Shown piece by piece: positions 1 to 4,962 of a stretch of DNA of 5,061 nt. The notes beneath the pieces are model-generated. The model had not been told where the DNA came from and searched no databases. It saw only the letters and a list, made by a program, of their open reading frames with translations. The DNA comes from Actinomycetota bacterium (lineage in GTDB: Bacteria > Actinomycetota > Acidimicrobiia > Spongiisociales > UBA5794), in contig QMQC01000161.1 of NCBI GenBank assembly GCA_003648875.1, forward strand, positions 1 to 5,061. Reading direction: 5' to 3'. A program made the position numbers and the translations under genes. Within the stretch, counting starts at the first letter, position 1. The number at the start of each line of letters is the position of its first letter.

Positions 1-488
1 ACCGAGTTCCCCGGTTGGCCGGGTAGGGGCGTCGAAGGCATATGGCCGACACCATTCTTCAGATCCTTGCGGGAGACACCTTCAACGATCGCCCAGCCGG
101 TCTCGAGACGATCGAGGGAGGGAACCCGAATGATGGCAAAGGCTTCGTGGGCAACGGGGGCGGGCTCAACCTTGATCGTGGGAACGGGCAAAGGTACATC
201 TGGAAGTACATCTTCTGGATCTGCCGGCTCGGGAACACCAGATGCGACGTACGGAACCTCGGTGAACTCAACGGTGGCGAAATACTCCTCGGCCTCGGCT
301 TCAAGCCGTTCATTATTCTGCTGGGCGAGGAAGGTCGTGACAAAGAGCTGATGAACCACGAACCCGAGCAGGAAGAGACCCACCCAGATACTCGCCCATC
401 CAACAAAGCGAATCGAGCGCACAATCCATCGGTCGCGACGTACGGCCGGGCCAACGGTCTCGCTCTGCTCGGTCATCACATCGCTCAT
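1..488 (-). CDS. Class E sortase, N-terminal part (runs off the left edge)
   Basis: Sortases are membrane-anchored transpeptidases that cut a C-terminal sorting signal and join surface proteins to the cell wall or to each other. The 162 complete codons visible encode a charged cytoplasmic N-terminus, one membrane helix (about residues 29-50), an acidic, proline-rich linker (about 57-112), and the start of the sortase barrel (AFAIIRVPSL from 116). The segment GVGHMPSTPLPGQPGNS (146-162) is the typical class E stretch just before the catalytic histidine. The catalytic His, Cys and Arg lie beyond the window, so activity cannot be judged. ATG at 488 is preferred because a TANNNT box lies 7 nt upstream. 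An in-frame ATG at 530 is possible but would leave only 30 bp to the divergent crgA start. No Shine-Dalgarno sequence precedes either one. Class assignment is fairly secure; the substrate is unknown. Confidence 0.87.
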   Translation of the reverse strand, partial: MSDVMTEQSETVGPAVRRDRWIVRSIRFVGWASIWVGLFLLGFVVHQLFVTTFLAQQNNERLEAEAEEYFATVEFTEVPYVASGVPEPADPEDVLPDVPLPVPTIKVEPAPVAHEAFAIIRVPSLDRLETGWAIVEGVSRKDLKNGVGHMPSTPLPGQPGNS

Positions 489-495
489 GCGGTGG

Positions 496-501
496 AGGCT
501 A
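496..501 (-). promoter_or_regulatory. Candidate -10 box of the sortase gene (leaderless)
   Basis: The minus strand reads TAGCCT, which fits the actinobacterial TANNNT pattern, 7 nt before the ATG at 488. Transcription would then begin at or next to the A of the start codon. This agrees with the absence of a Shine-Dalgarno sequence. No clear -35 box was found. Confidence 0.35.
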
Positions 502-548
502 CAGCGAGATTCGGAATCGGTTTCCGACATCGAGTATCCGAAACCGGA

Positions 549-554
549 TATCCT
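549..554 (+). promoter_or_regulatory. Candidate -10 box of crgA (leaderless)
   Basis: TATCCT fits TANNNT and ends 6 nt before the ATG at 561, so the expected transcription start coincides with the start codon. No Shine-Dalgarno sequence precedes the gene. The box is divergent from the candidate sortase -10, about 50 bp away. A DnaA-box-like word, CTGTCCACA (553-561), overlaps it. Confidence 0.4.
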
Positions 555-560
555 GTCCAC

Positions 561-815
561 ATGCCAGTTTCAAAGGGCCGCAAGAAGGCCAAAAAGCGTC
601 CAACGCCGCCATCGCACAAGCCAACCGCAATCGATGAGAAGGGCCCGTCCCCTACATGGTATGTATCCCTCATGTTCGGGCTGATGGCCGTTGGGGTCGT
701 CGTCATCCTGATGAACTACATGGGAGTTCTCCCGGGTGGTACCTCGAATACCTACCTGCTCGGTGGACTCGCAGGAATAGGCGTTGGCTTTGCGATGACC
801 ATGGACTACAGATAA
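561..815 (+). CDS. crgA: Cell division protein CrgA
   Basis: CrgA is a small actinobacterial inner-membrane protein of the divisome. In Streptomyces it influences FtsZ ring formation, and in mycobacteria it binds FtsZ, FtsQ, FtsI and CwsA. The 84-residue product has the family's build: a basic, proline-containing cytoplasmic head (PVSKGRKKAKKRP), a first membrane helix from about 32 to 53 starting at SPTWYVSLMFGLM, a short loop with GVLPGG, and a second helix from about 64 to 81 (YLLGGLAGIGVGFAMTM), ending shortly after. The length is normal for the family. ATG at 561 gives the expected N-terminus; the frame is open further upstream, but there it is antisense to the sortase. The divergent sortase neighbour and nearby tRNA genes fit the near-origin location that crgA has in mycobacteria. 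Confidence 0.93.
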   Translation: MPVSKGRKKAKKRPTPPSHKPTAIDEKGPSPTWYVSLMFGLMAVGVVVILMNYMGVLPGGTSNTYLLGGLAGIGVGFAMTMDYR

Positions 816-828
816 CTTCGCTTTCGGT

Positions 829-890
829 GGTTCACGGTCCTCAGTTCACTGATCGAAGCTACAGCCGGTCCCAAACATGAACTGTGAACT
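829..890. repeat. Heptamer repeat units with inverted copies
   Basis: In a strict 7-nt register the plus strand reads GGTTCAC (829-835), GGTCCTC (836-842) and AGTTCAC (843-849). The minus strand carries two abutting units, AGTTCAC (890-884) and AGTTCAT (883-877). The two groups face each other, so AGTTCAC at 843-849 pairs perfectly with GTGAACT at 884-890, and CAGTTCA at 842-848 pairs with TGAACTG at 878-884. The same unit recurs at 2473-2514. Confidence 0.5.
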
Positions 891-896
891 CTCTTC

Positions 897-928
897 TTAT
901 CCACCCTGATCTCCACACCTGGGGACAA
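897..928. promoter_or_regulatory. DnaA-box-like words
   Basis: TTATCCACC (897-905, plus) matches the classical DnaA box TTATCCACA at 8 of 9 bases. TTGTCCCCA (928-920, minus) matches the actinobacterial form TTGTCCACA at 8 of 9. ATCTCCACA (909-917) is a weaker 7 of 9 match. Three words in 32 bp is suggestive, but none is perfect and no AT-rich unwinding element is evident. A complete oriC is therefore unlikely. Confidence 0.25.
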
Positions 929-930
929 GT

Positions 931-957
931 CGCGAAAAGAGTTCGCGAACCGTTCGC
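931..957. repeat. Overlapping short palindromes
   Basis: Three inverted repeats overlap: CGCGAA/TTCGCG (931-936 with 942-947), the perfect palindrome GTTCGCGAAC (941-950), and GCGAAC/GTTCGC (945-950 with 952-957). On the minus strand they start about 10 nt past the stop codon of the CxxC protein gene, so they could form a 3'-end hairpin. The T-tract is only TCTTTT and lies inside the structure, so this is a weak terminator at best. Confidence 0.35.
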
Positions 958-966
958 ATGGATTCA

Positions 967-1203
967 TCAGGCTCGAAGCATGTCCTCACGACAGTGTCGA
1001 GGCGATGGGATCTCGCCACCGTGGGCCTCGGTGACCGTCAACGAGAGCCCACACACGGTGCACACGTACGGCACATCGACGTCAAGAATGTCTTCGAGGT
1101 CCGGCTCCGGAGGCGGGCCGGTGGCAATGAACCTGACCGACCAGAAGGTGGCGGCGAGTATCCCGATTCCGATAACGATCGCGACCAGAAGAACGGAAGT
1201 CAC
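967..1203 (-). CDS. Small membrane-anchored CxxC/HC protein (putative zinc ribbon), unknown function
   Basis: I do not recognise this 78-residue protein by name. Residues 2-27 form one hydrophobic helix. A short proline- and acid-rich linker (29-44) follows, then a small domain with CTVC (Cys48, Cys51) and, after a GGEIPSP loop, HC (His70, Cys71). His61 is also present. The Cys-x-x-Cys plus His-Cys pattern is what a small zinc-binding knuckle would show, so metal binding is an inference. The start is GTG at 1203; its GTGA overlaps the thiolase stop (TGA, 1202-1200), which implies translational coupling with the thiolase. GC-rich third positions and the overlap argue that it is real. The tail domain probably faces the cytoplasm or the outside depending on topology, which cannot be settled here. 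Confidence 0.75.
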   Translation of the reverse strand: MTSVLLVAIVIGIGILAATFWSVRFIATGPPPEPDLEDILDVDVPYVCTVCGLSLTVTEAHGGEIPSPRHCREDMLRA

Positions 1204-2357
1204 GCGAGAGACTCGATGATCGTTCCGTTCGCCAATCCACCGCCCTCACACATTGTCTGGAGCCCATACCGACCACCCGAGCGCTCGAGTTCATTGAGCA
1301 GCGTGGTCATCAGACGTGCTCCGCTCGCACCGAGAGGATGACCAAGCGCGATCGCGCCACCGTTGACGTTCACCTTGTCCCAATCTGCGCCCGTCTCCCT
1401 GAGCCAAGCCCCTATGACAGCTGCGAATGCCTCGTTGACCTCGAAGATGTCTATGTCTGAGATGGAAAGACCGGCCCGGCCAAGCGCCTTCTCCGTGGCG
1501 GGTATCGGTCCTGTGAGCATGGAGACCGGATCTGTGCCAACAAGCGAGAATGAGACGAAACGTGCACGTGGCTTCAAGCCGAGTTCATCCGCCTTCGCCT
1601 TGGACATGATCAGCAACGCCGCCGAACCATCGGTGATCTGGGATGAATTCCCCGCCGTGACGACACCGTCCTCCTTGAATGCCGGCTTGAGTGCAGCGAG
1701 AATCTCTGGAGTTGTCGATGGCCGAATGCCCTCGTCCCTGGCAACCGCTGTCACCACGCCCTCTTGCTTCACCTCAATCGGGACGATCTCGTTCTCGAAA
1801 CGCCCTTCCTCCGTCGCCTGAAGGGCACGCATGTGTGAGTCGTATCCGTAGCCGTCGAGTTCTTGGCGCGGAATGTCCCAACGCTCTGCGATCATCTCTG
1901 CCGAAAGGCCTTGAGGGATGAGGTTGTTCTGATACCGCTCACGCATCTTCTCGCCAAACGGCCTGCCCGAGACAGCCGACGAGCCCATCGGGACTCGCGA
2001 CATCGACTCCACACCTGCGGCAACTGCAACGTCATAGGATCCTGCCATTACCCCCTGGGCAGCGAAGTGAACGGACTGCTGTGACGATCCACATTGTCTG
2101 TCGATGGTGACACCCGGAACAGACTCCGGCCATCCCGCACCGAGGACCGCGTTTCGGCTGATGTTCCAGGTCTGGTCCCCCACCTGGGAGACGCACCCCA
2201 TGATGACGTCGTCAACAAGGGCCGGATCGAGGCTGTTGCGCTCAGCAAGGGCCTTCAGTGTTTCGGCGGCGAGATCTGCGGGATGCCAATCGGAGAGAAC
2301 CCCGTTTCGCCTACCAAGGGGTGTGCGTACTGCGTCAACGATCACGGCCTCTTGCAT
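1200..2357 (-). CDS. Thiolase (acetyl-CoA C-acyltransferase family)
   Basis: Thiolases cleave 3-ketoacyl-CoA with CoA to acetyl-CoA and a shortened acyl-CoA, or run the reverse condensation of two acetyl-CoA. The 385-residue length is typical. The nucleophilic cysteine is Cys89 in DRQCGSS, NEAFA is at 308-312, the catalytic histidine is His340 in GHPLGASG, and the second cysteine is Cys370 in TMCEGGG. All key residues are present, and no signal peptide is seen, so it should act in the cytoplasm. ATG at 2357 is chosen because AAAGGAGA precedes it by 4 nt and MQEAVIVDAVRTPLG is the usual family start; the frame stays open upstream only through the tRNA gene. The start lies 20 nt after tRNA-Ala, so co-transcription is likely. 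Degradative (FadA-like) versus biosynthetic role cannot be decided from sequence, and no other beta-oxidation gene is in view. Confidence 0.93.
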   Translation of the reverse strand: MQEAVIVDAVRTPLGRRNGVLSDWHPADLAAETLKALAERNSLDPALVDDVIMGCVSQVGDQTWNISRNAVLGAGWPESVPGVTIDRQCGSSQQSVHFAAQGVMAGSYDVAVAAGVESMSRVPMGSSAVSGRPFGEKMRERYQNNLIPQGLSAEMIAERWDIPRQELDGYGYDSHMRALQATEEGRFENEIVPIEVKQEGVVTAVARDEGIRPSTTPEILAALKPAFKEDGVVTAGNSSQITDGSAALLIMSKAKADELGLKPRARFVSFSLVGTDPVSMLTGPIPATEKALGRAGLSISDIDIFEVNEAFAAVIGAWLRETGADWDKVNVNGGAIALGHPLGASGARLMTTLLNELERSGGRYGLQTMCEGGGLANGTIIESLA

Positions 2358-2361
2358 GCGT

Positions 2362-2369
2362 TCTCCTTT
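2362..2369 (-). promoter_or_regulatory. Strong ribosome binding site of the thiolase gene
   Basis: The minus strand reads AAAGGAGA, followed by ACGC and the ATG at 2357. It decides the start codon and lies in the 20-nt gap between the tRNA-Ala 3' end and the gene. Confidence 0.8.
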
Positions 2370-2377
2370 GTATGGAG

Positions 2378-2450
2378 TGGAGACGATCGGACTCGAACCG
2401 ACGACCCCCTGGTTGCAAACCAGGTGCTCTCCCAACTGAGCTACGTCCCC
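2378..2450 (-). tRNA. tRNA-Ala (anticodon TGC)
   Basis: The 73-nt cloverleaf is complete. The acceptor stem GGGGACG pairs with CGTCTCC and includes the G3:U70 wobble pair that marks alanine tRNAs. The D-stem is GCTC/GAGC. The anticodon stem CCTGG/CCAGG carries the loop TTTGCAA with anticodon TGC. The T-stem GTCGG/CCGAT carries TTCGAGT. The discriminator is A73, and CCA is not encoded (CTC follows), so it must be added after processing. Confidence 0.97.
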
Positions 2451-2462
2451 ATGATGGCGAAA

Positions 2463-2468
2463 GTGTAT
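2463..2468 (-). promoter_or_regulatory. Candidate -10 box for tRNA-Ala (and thiolase)
   Basis: The minus strand reads TACACT (TANNNT), inside the AT-rich CTATACACTTT. It ends 12 nt before the tRNA 5' end, giving a short leader. The overlapping hexamer TATACA is an alternative. No good -35 box stands at 16-18 nt; that position falls within the heptamer repeat. Confidence 0.4.
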
Positions 2469-2472
2469 AGCA

Positions 2473-2514
2473 GTTCAAAGTTCACAGTCTTGAGTTCGAA
2501 CCCTTCAGTTCAAA
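2473..2514. repeat. Degenerate tandem heptamer array, AGTTCAA type
   Basis: Six consecutive 7-nt units are in register: AGTTCAA (2473), AGTTCAC (2480), AGTCTTG (2487), AGTTCGA (2494), ACCCTTC (2501) and AGTTCAA (2508). Four of the six keep AGTTC. The array sits in the 113-bp gap between the DUF2269-like gene and tRNA-Ala, just upstream of the presumed tRNA promoter. The rest of the gap (2515-2563) shows no gene and no clear terminator. Confidence 0.6.
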
Positions 2515-2563
2515 CGGCTCCTCCATCGACGACTCCCAACGGTGAATCTGGCGAGTGGCTGGC

Positions 2564-3016
2564 TCACACGCCGGGCTGGAGGACCATCAGGATCATCACG
2601 ATGGTGACAAGCAGCGTCTGGACGTGAGCGAGGTTGCCGACCGATTTCGCAAAAGCCATCGTCTCAGGGTCCAAGAACCCTTTCTCAGCGATCAATGCGT
2701 CGAGTTCGACATCCTTGGGCTTGATGATGAAGAACCCGAATGCCAGAGCGATGATCGTGAACGCGAACCCCAGCGTGACGAACAGCATCTCGAATGTGTA
2801 CAACGAGTTGAGAACGATCCAAACACCGAATATGACCGCGAGAATCCCTGCGATGCTGAAGATACGAGAACTCGTCTTCCCAACCCTGACACCGATGGTC
2901 ATGATGGTCTCTGGATCTCCGGTGCGCACAGCTGAAGCCATCAATGCCTCAACGAATACCTGACCGCCAAACCATGTCGCTCCGGACATTATGTGTGCAA
3001 GCACAACCCACTTCAT
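2564..3016 (-). CDS. DUF2269-like integral membrane protein
   Basis: The 150-residue product is almost entirely membrane: helices at about 2-28, 51-70, 76-98 and 131-148, with a charged loop (99-125, KPKDVELDALIAEKG) between the third and fourth. The opening MKWVVLAHIMSGATWFGG, with His8 and Trp15 in the first helix, resembles the four-helix DUF2269/CopD-like group; family members have no well-defined reaction, so I assign none. His131 in the last helix could be a second polar residue facing the bilayer core. ATG at 3016 is preferred over an in-frame ATG at 3052: AAGGA lies 8 nt upstream, the protein then begins as relatives do, and ATGA overlaps the upstream stop codon. It probably forms an operon with the upstream membrane protein. 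Confidence 0.8.
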   Translation of the reverse strand: MKWVVLAHIMSGATWFGGQVFVEALMASAVRTGDPETIMTIGVRVGKTSSRIFSIAGILAVIFGVWIVLNSLYTFEMLFVTLGFAFTIIALAFGFFIIKPKDVELDALIAEKGFLDPETMAFAKSVGNLAHVQTLLVTIVMILMVLQPGV

Positions 3017-3450
3017 TGCGTCTGTCCTTCCCTTGAGACGCTCATTCGGCATCCTAGGCGGAGAACGGAAGGCTGCATCATCCGAAGAACCCTATGAGCA
3101 CGAGAGAATCCGACGGATCCCCCTGAAGGCCCACAACTTGTGCTGGTGTCACCATCATGTCTGGTCACCCGCTTTGCAATCGTCGTTATCGAGAGCACAG
3201 CCCAAGCGGTCGCGAGAACCATCGATCCGATCACTATCGTGCTGTTCGCTCCAACATCGACCTTGAGCGTCGCTATGACGAGCATGAGCATCCATGCCCA
3301 CCCCACGACACGACCGATCACGGCCAGCAGGCGCATCGATCGCTCAACCGTCTCGGTGATCTGGTCGGATTCCTCAAGCGTGCGACGCCGCGGACCTGCC
3401 GATTCTTCGGTCTGCGCGTCGTTGGCTTGCGTATTCAATTGAACAAGCAC
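3013..3450 (-). CDS. Hypothetical two-helix membrane protein
   Basis: I do not recognise this protein. From GTG at 3450 it would have 145 residues: a polar N-terminal region with acidic and arginine-rich patches, two hydrophobic helices (RLLAVIGRVVGWAWMLMLVI, and TIVIGSMVLATAWAVLSI) separated by a short loop, then a polar tail of about 50 residues. Third positions are GC-rich from about 3420 through the second helix but not in the tail, so the tail may be poorly conserved or shifted out of frame. The stop TGA overlaps the ATG of the DUF2269-like gene (ATGA), which supports a real coupled pair. The start is uncertain: GTG at 3450, TTG at 3438 with GGGTG 9 nt upstream, or ATG within the first helix are all possible. 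The frame extends up to a GTG at 3561, but codon use there is not gene-like. Confidence 0.5.
   Translation of the reverse strand: MLVQLNTQANDAQTEESAGPRRRTLEESDQITETVERSMRLLAVIGRVVGWAWMLMLVIATLKVDVGANSTIVIGSMVLATAWAVLSITTIAKRVTRHDGDTSTSCGPSGGSVGFSRAHRVLRMMQPSVLRLGCRMSVSREGQTQ
3025..3029 (-). promoter_or_regulatory. Ribosome binding site deciding the DUF2269-like start
   Basis: The minus strand reads AAGGA, 8 nt before the ATG at 3016. The alternative ATG at 3052 has no comparable sequence. Confidence 0.6.
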
Positions 3451-3520
3451 CCTTCGTCGGGGATCGACGCAGTAATTGTTCGCGTCGACCCAAGTCGAGT
3501 GAAGCAATCGCCTCAGGAAT

Positions 3521-3549
3521 CCTGATCGAGCCGGTGCGTCTCGATCAGG
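3521..3549. repeat. Perfect 10-bp inverted repeat, possible operator
   Basis: CCTGATCGAG (3521-3530) and CTCGATCAGG (3540-3549) are exact reverse complements around a 9-bp spacer. No T-run follows on either strand, which argues against a terminator. The repeat ends 36 bp before the beta-glucosidase ATG and just upstream of where a -35 box would lie, a usual place for a regulator site. The overlapping odd palindrome CAGGA-A-TCCTG (3514-3524) adds symmetry at its left edge. Confidence 0.5.
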
Positions 3550-3572
3550 TGGAGGACGCACGAGGTTCGCGC

Positions 3573-3578
3573 TAGCGT
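3573..3578 (+). promoter_or_regulatory. Candidate -10 box of the beta-glucosidase gene (leaderless)
   Basis: TAGCGT fits TANNNT and ends 7 nt before the ATG at 3586. The purine word GGGAG (3580-3584) is only 1 nt from the ATG, too close to act as a normal ribosome binding site, so a leaderless transcript is the simpler reading. The box overlaps the palindrome CGCTAGCG (3570-3577). Confidence 0.35.
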
Positions 3579-3585
3579 CGGGAGC

Positions 3586-4926
3586 ATGTCAGGACATCAG
3601 GAGAGCTTCGTGTGGGGTGTCGGAACGTCGGCATATCAGATCGAGGGCGCCTGGAACGAAGGAGGGAAGGGCCCCTCCATCTGGGACACCATGGCCCACA
3701 CGCTGCCGATGGTCGACACCGGCGATGTTGCATGCGACCACTACCACAGGCTCGAGGAGGACCTGGATCTCCTTGGCGAAATCGGTGTTGATGCCTATCA
3801 CTTCTCGATCGCTTGGACACGCGTCCTACCCGAGGGCACAGGCGAGGTAAACCAGACTGGCCTTGCGTTCTACGACCGGCTCATCGATGGTCTGCTGGAT
3901 CGAGACATCGAACCGTGGTTGACGCTGTACCACTGGGATCTTCCCCAGACCCTCCAAGACCAAGGGGGGTGGGCCAATCGGCGATCCGTGGATTGGTTCA
4001 CCGAGTACGCGTCCGTGATGAGAGACCGCCTCGGGGATCGCGTGAAGAACTGGATTACCATCAACGAACCGTGGGTCATTGCGACCCTCGGCCATCTCGA
4101 GGGACTGTTCGCTCCTGGTCTCAATGATTGGCCCACCACGCTTGCAGCTGCCCATCACCTGCTCATGGCTCACGGATCGGCAACCGCAGCGATAAGGGAG
4201 AAGGTTTCCGACGCAAACGTAGGACTGTCCCTCGACTGCCGTCCAGCTGAGCCAGCTTCGGAGAGTGCGAGCGATATCGCTGCAACCCGCCATTTCGACG
4301 GTTTCAGGAATCGTTGGTACTTCGACCCTGTGTTCGGCAAGGGATATCCGCAGGACATGGTCGAGGCGTACCAAGCATTGGGGCGGCTCGATCCCGGCCT
4401 GATCCGACCGGGTGATGAGGAACTCATCGCGACACCCATCGACTTCTGCGGTCTCAACTACTACACGTCAGTTCGCATCGCTGCTGGTGAAGAGGAACAG
4501 GACAACCCCGAGGGCCCTGTGGGTATCAACCCTCCAAGCGGCTTCACCGAGATGGGTTGGCTCGTGGATCCCGACGCCATGGAACGATTCCTCCTCCGCG
4601 TACACCAAGAATGGTCCCCGAAGTCGATCGTCGTGACCGAGAACGGCGCTTCCTACAGCGATGGTCCCGTTCCGGATGGTGGAGTGCACGATCGCAGACG
4701 CATCAAATATCTCGATGCCCACATCGATGCGGTGCGGAGCGCTCGCGACCGAGGCGTGCCGGTCGATGGCTATTTTGTGTGGTCCTTTCTAGACAACCTC
4801 GAATGGCGCGCCGGATACTCCCAAAGGTTCGGACTCGTGTGGGTTGACCACCCAACACAGCAACGAATCCTCAAGGACTCCGCGTACTGGTACAAGGACC
4901 TGATCGAGCGCTATTCCTCTGGTTGA
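3586..4926 (+). CDS. Family 1 glycoside hydrolase, beta-glucosidase
   Basis: GH1 enzymes hydrolyse beta-linked glucosides (some accept galactosides or fucosides) with retention of configuration, in a TIM barrel. The 446 residues match the family length. FVWGVGTSAYQIEGA opens the protein, with Gln18 for glycone binding; YHWDLP holds His116 and Trp117; TINEPW holds the acid/base Glu161; NYY is at 291-293; VTENGAS holds the nucleophile Glu352; Trp399 and NLEW (Glu406, Trp407) complete the sugar site. All catalytic residues are intact. No signal peptide is seen, so it acts in the cytoplasm on imported or internally released glucosides. ATG at 3586 is the only sensible start, since an in-frame stop lies at 3523. 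No sugar transporter or regulator gene is adjacent in the window, so the exact substrate is open. Confidence 0.95.
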   Translation: MSGHQESFVWGVGTSAYQIEGAWNEGGKGPSIWDTMAHTLPMVDTGDVACDHYHRLEEDLDLLGEIGVDAYHFSIAWTRVLPEGTGEVNQTGLAFYDRLIDGLLDRDIEPWLTLYHWDLPQTLQDQGGWANRRSVDWFTEYASVMRDRLGDRVKNWITINEPWVIATLGHLEGLFAPGLNDWPTTLAAAHHLLMAHGSATAAIREKVSDANVGLSLDCRPAEPASESASDIAATRHFDGFRNRWYFDPVFGKGYPQDMVEAYQALGRLDPGLIRPGDEELIATPIDFCGLNYYTSVRIAAGEEEQDNPEGPVGINPPSGFTEMGWLVDPDAMERFLLRVHQEWSPKSIVVTENGASYSDGPVPDGGVHDRRRIKYLDAHIDAVRSARDRGVPVDGYFVWSFLDNLEWRAGYSQRFGLVWVDHPTQQRILKDSAYWYKDLIERYSSG

Positions 4927-4943
4927 TTGCAGAGTGAGGTTGG

Positions 4944-4949
4944 TAACCT
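4944..4949 (+). promoter_or_regulatory. Candidate -10 box for tRNA-Ile
   Basis: TAACCT fits TANNNT and ends 13 nt before the tRNA 5' end, nearly the same spacing as the candidate box before tRNA-Ala. A weak -35 candidate, TTGATT (4923-4928), stands at a short 15-nt spacing. Read-through from the beta-glucosidase gene, which ends 36 nt upstream of the tRNA, is also possible. Confidence 0.35.
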
Positions 4950-4962
4950 TGTTGATTCCGAC

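Larger units (their letters stand above)
816..966. other. Intergenic stretch between convergent genes
   Basis: About 150 bp without a credible gene lie between the 3' ends of crgA and the small CxxC protein gene. They hold heptamer repeat units (829-849 and 877-890), inverted AGTTCAC/GTGAACT copies that could form a long-loop hairpin before a pyrimidine-rich stretch (891-900), DnaA-box-like words (897-928), and overlapping palindromes (931-957). A terminator for one or both genes is expected here, but no classical GC-rich hairpin followed by a T-run is visible. Confidence 0.6.

Noticed and set aside
42..560. Open plus-strand frame extending crgA upstream by more than 170 codons
   Set aside because: It is antisense to the sortase coding region, whose minus-strand frame gives a membrane helix and a recognisable sortase segment; CrgA proteins begin at the basic head encoded from 561.
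829..838. Possible ParB parS site at GGTTCACGGT
   Set aside because: It lacks the symmetric GTTTCACGTGAAAC core; only the left half is similar.
2358..2435. In-frame N-terminal extension of the thiolase
   Set aside because: The extension reads through the tRNA-Ala gene, and a strong ribosome binding site plus the family's usual N-terminus mark the start at 2357.
2094..2627. Plus-strand frames with a DDRTRTDDPL-type peptide
   Set aside because: This is the classic false translation across the antisense of tRNA-Ala; the rest is antisense to the thiolase and DUF2269-like genes.
3451..3561. Extension of the two-helix membrane protein to a GTG at 3561
   Set aside because: Third positions are AT-rich there, the segment runs through the inverted repeat, and no ribosome binding site precedes it.
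3826..4374. Long minus-strand frame inside the beta-glucosidase gene
   Set aside because: It is a shadow of the strongly supported GH1 coding sequence, with no recognisable domain.
4899..4908. Second copy of CCTGATCGAG at the end of the GH1 gene
   Set aside because: It encodes Asp-Leu-Ile-Glu in frame with common codons and has no inverted partner, so chance identity is the likely explanation.
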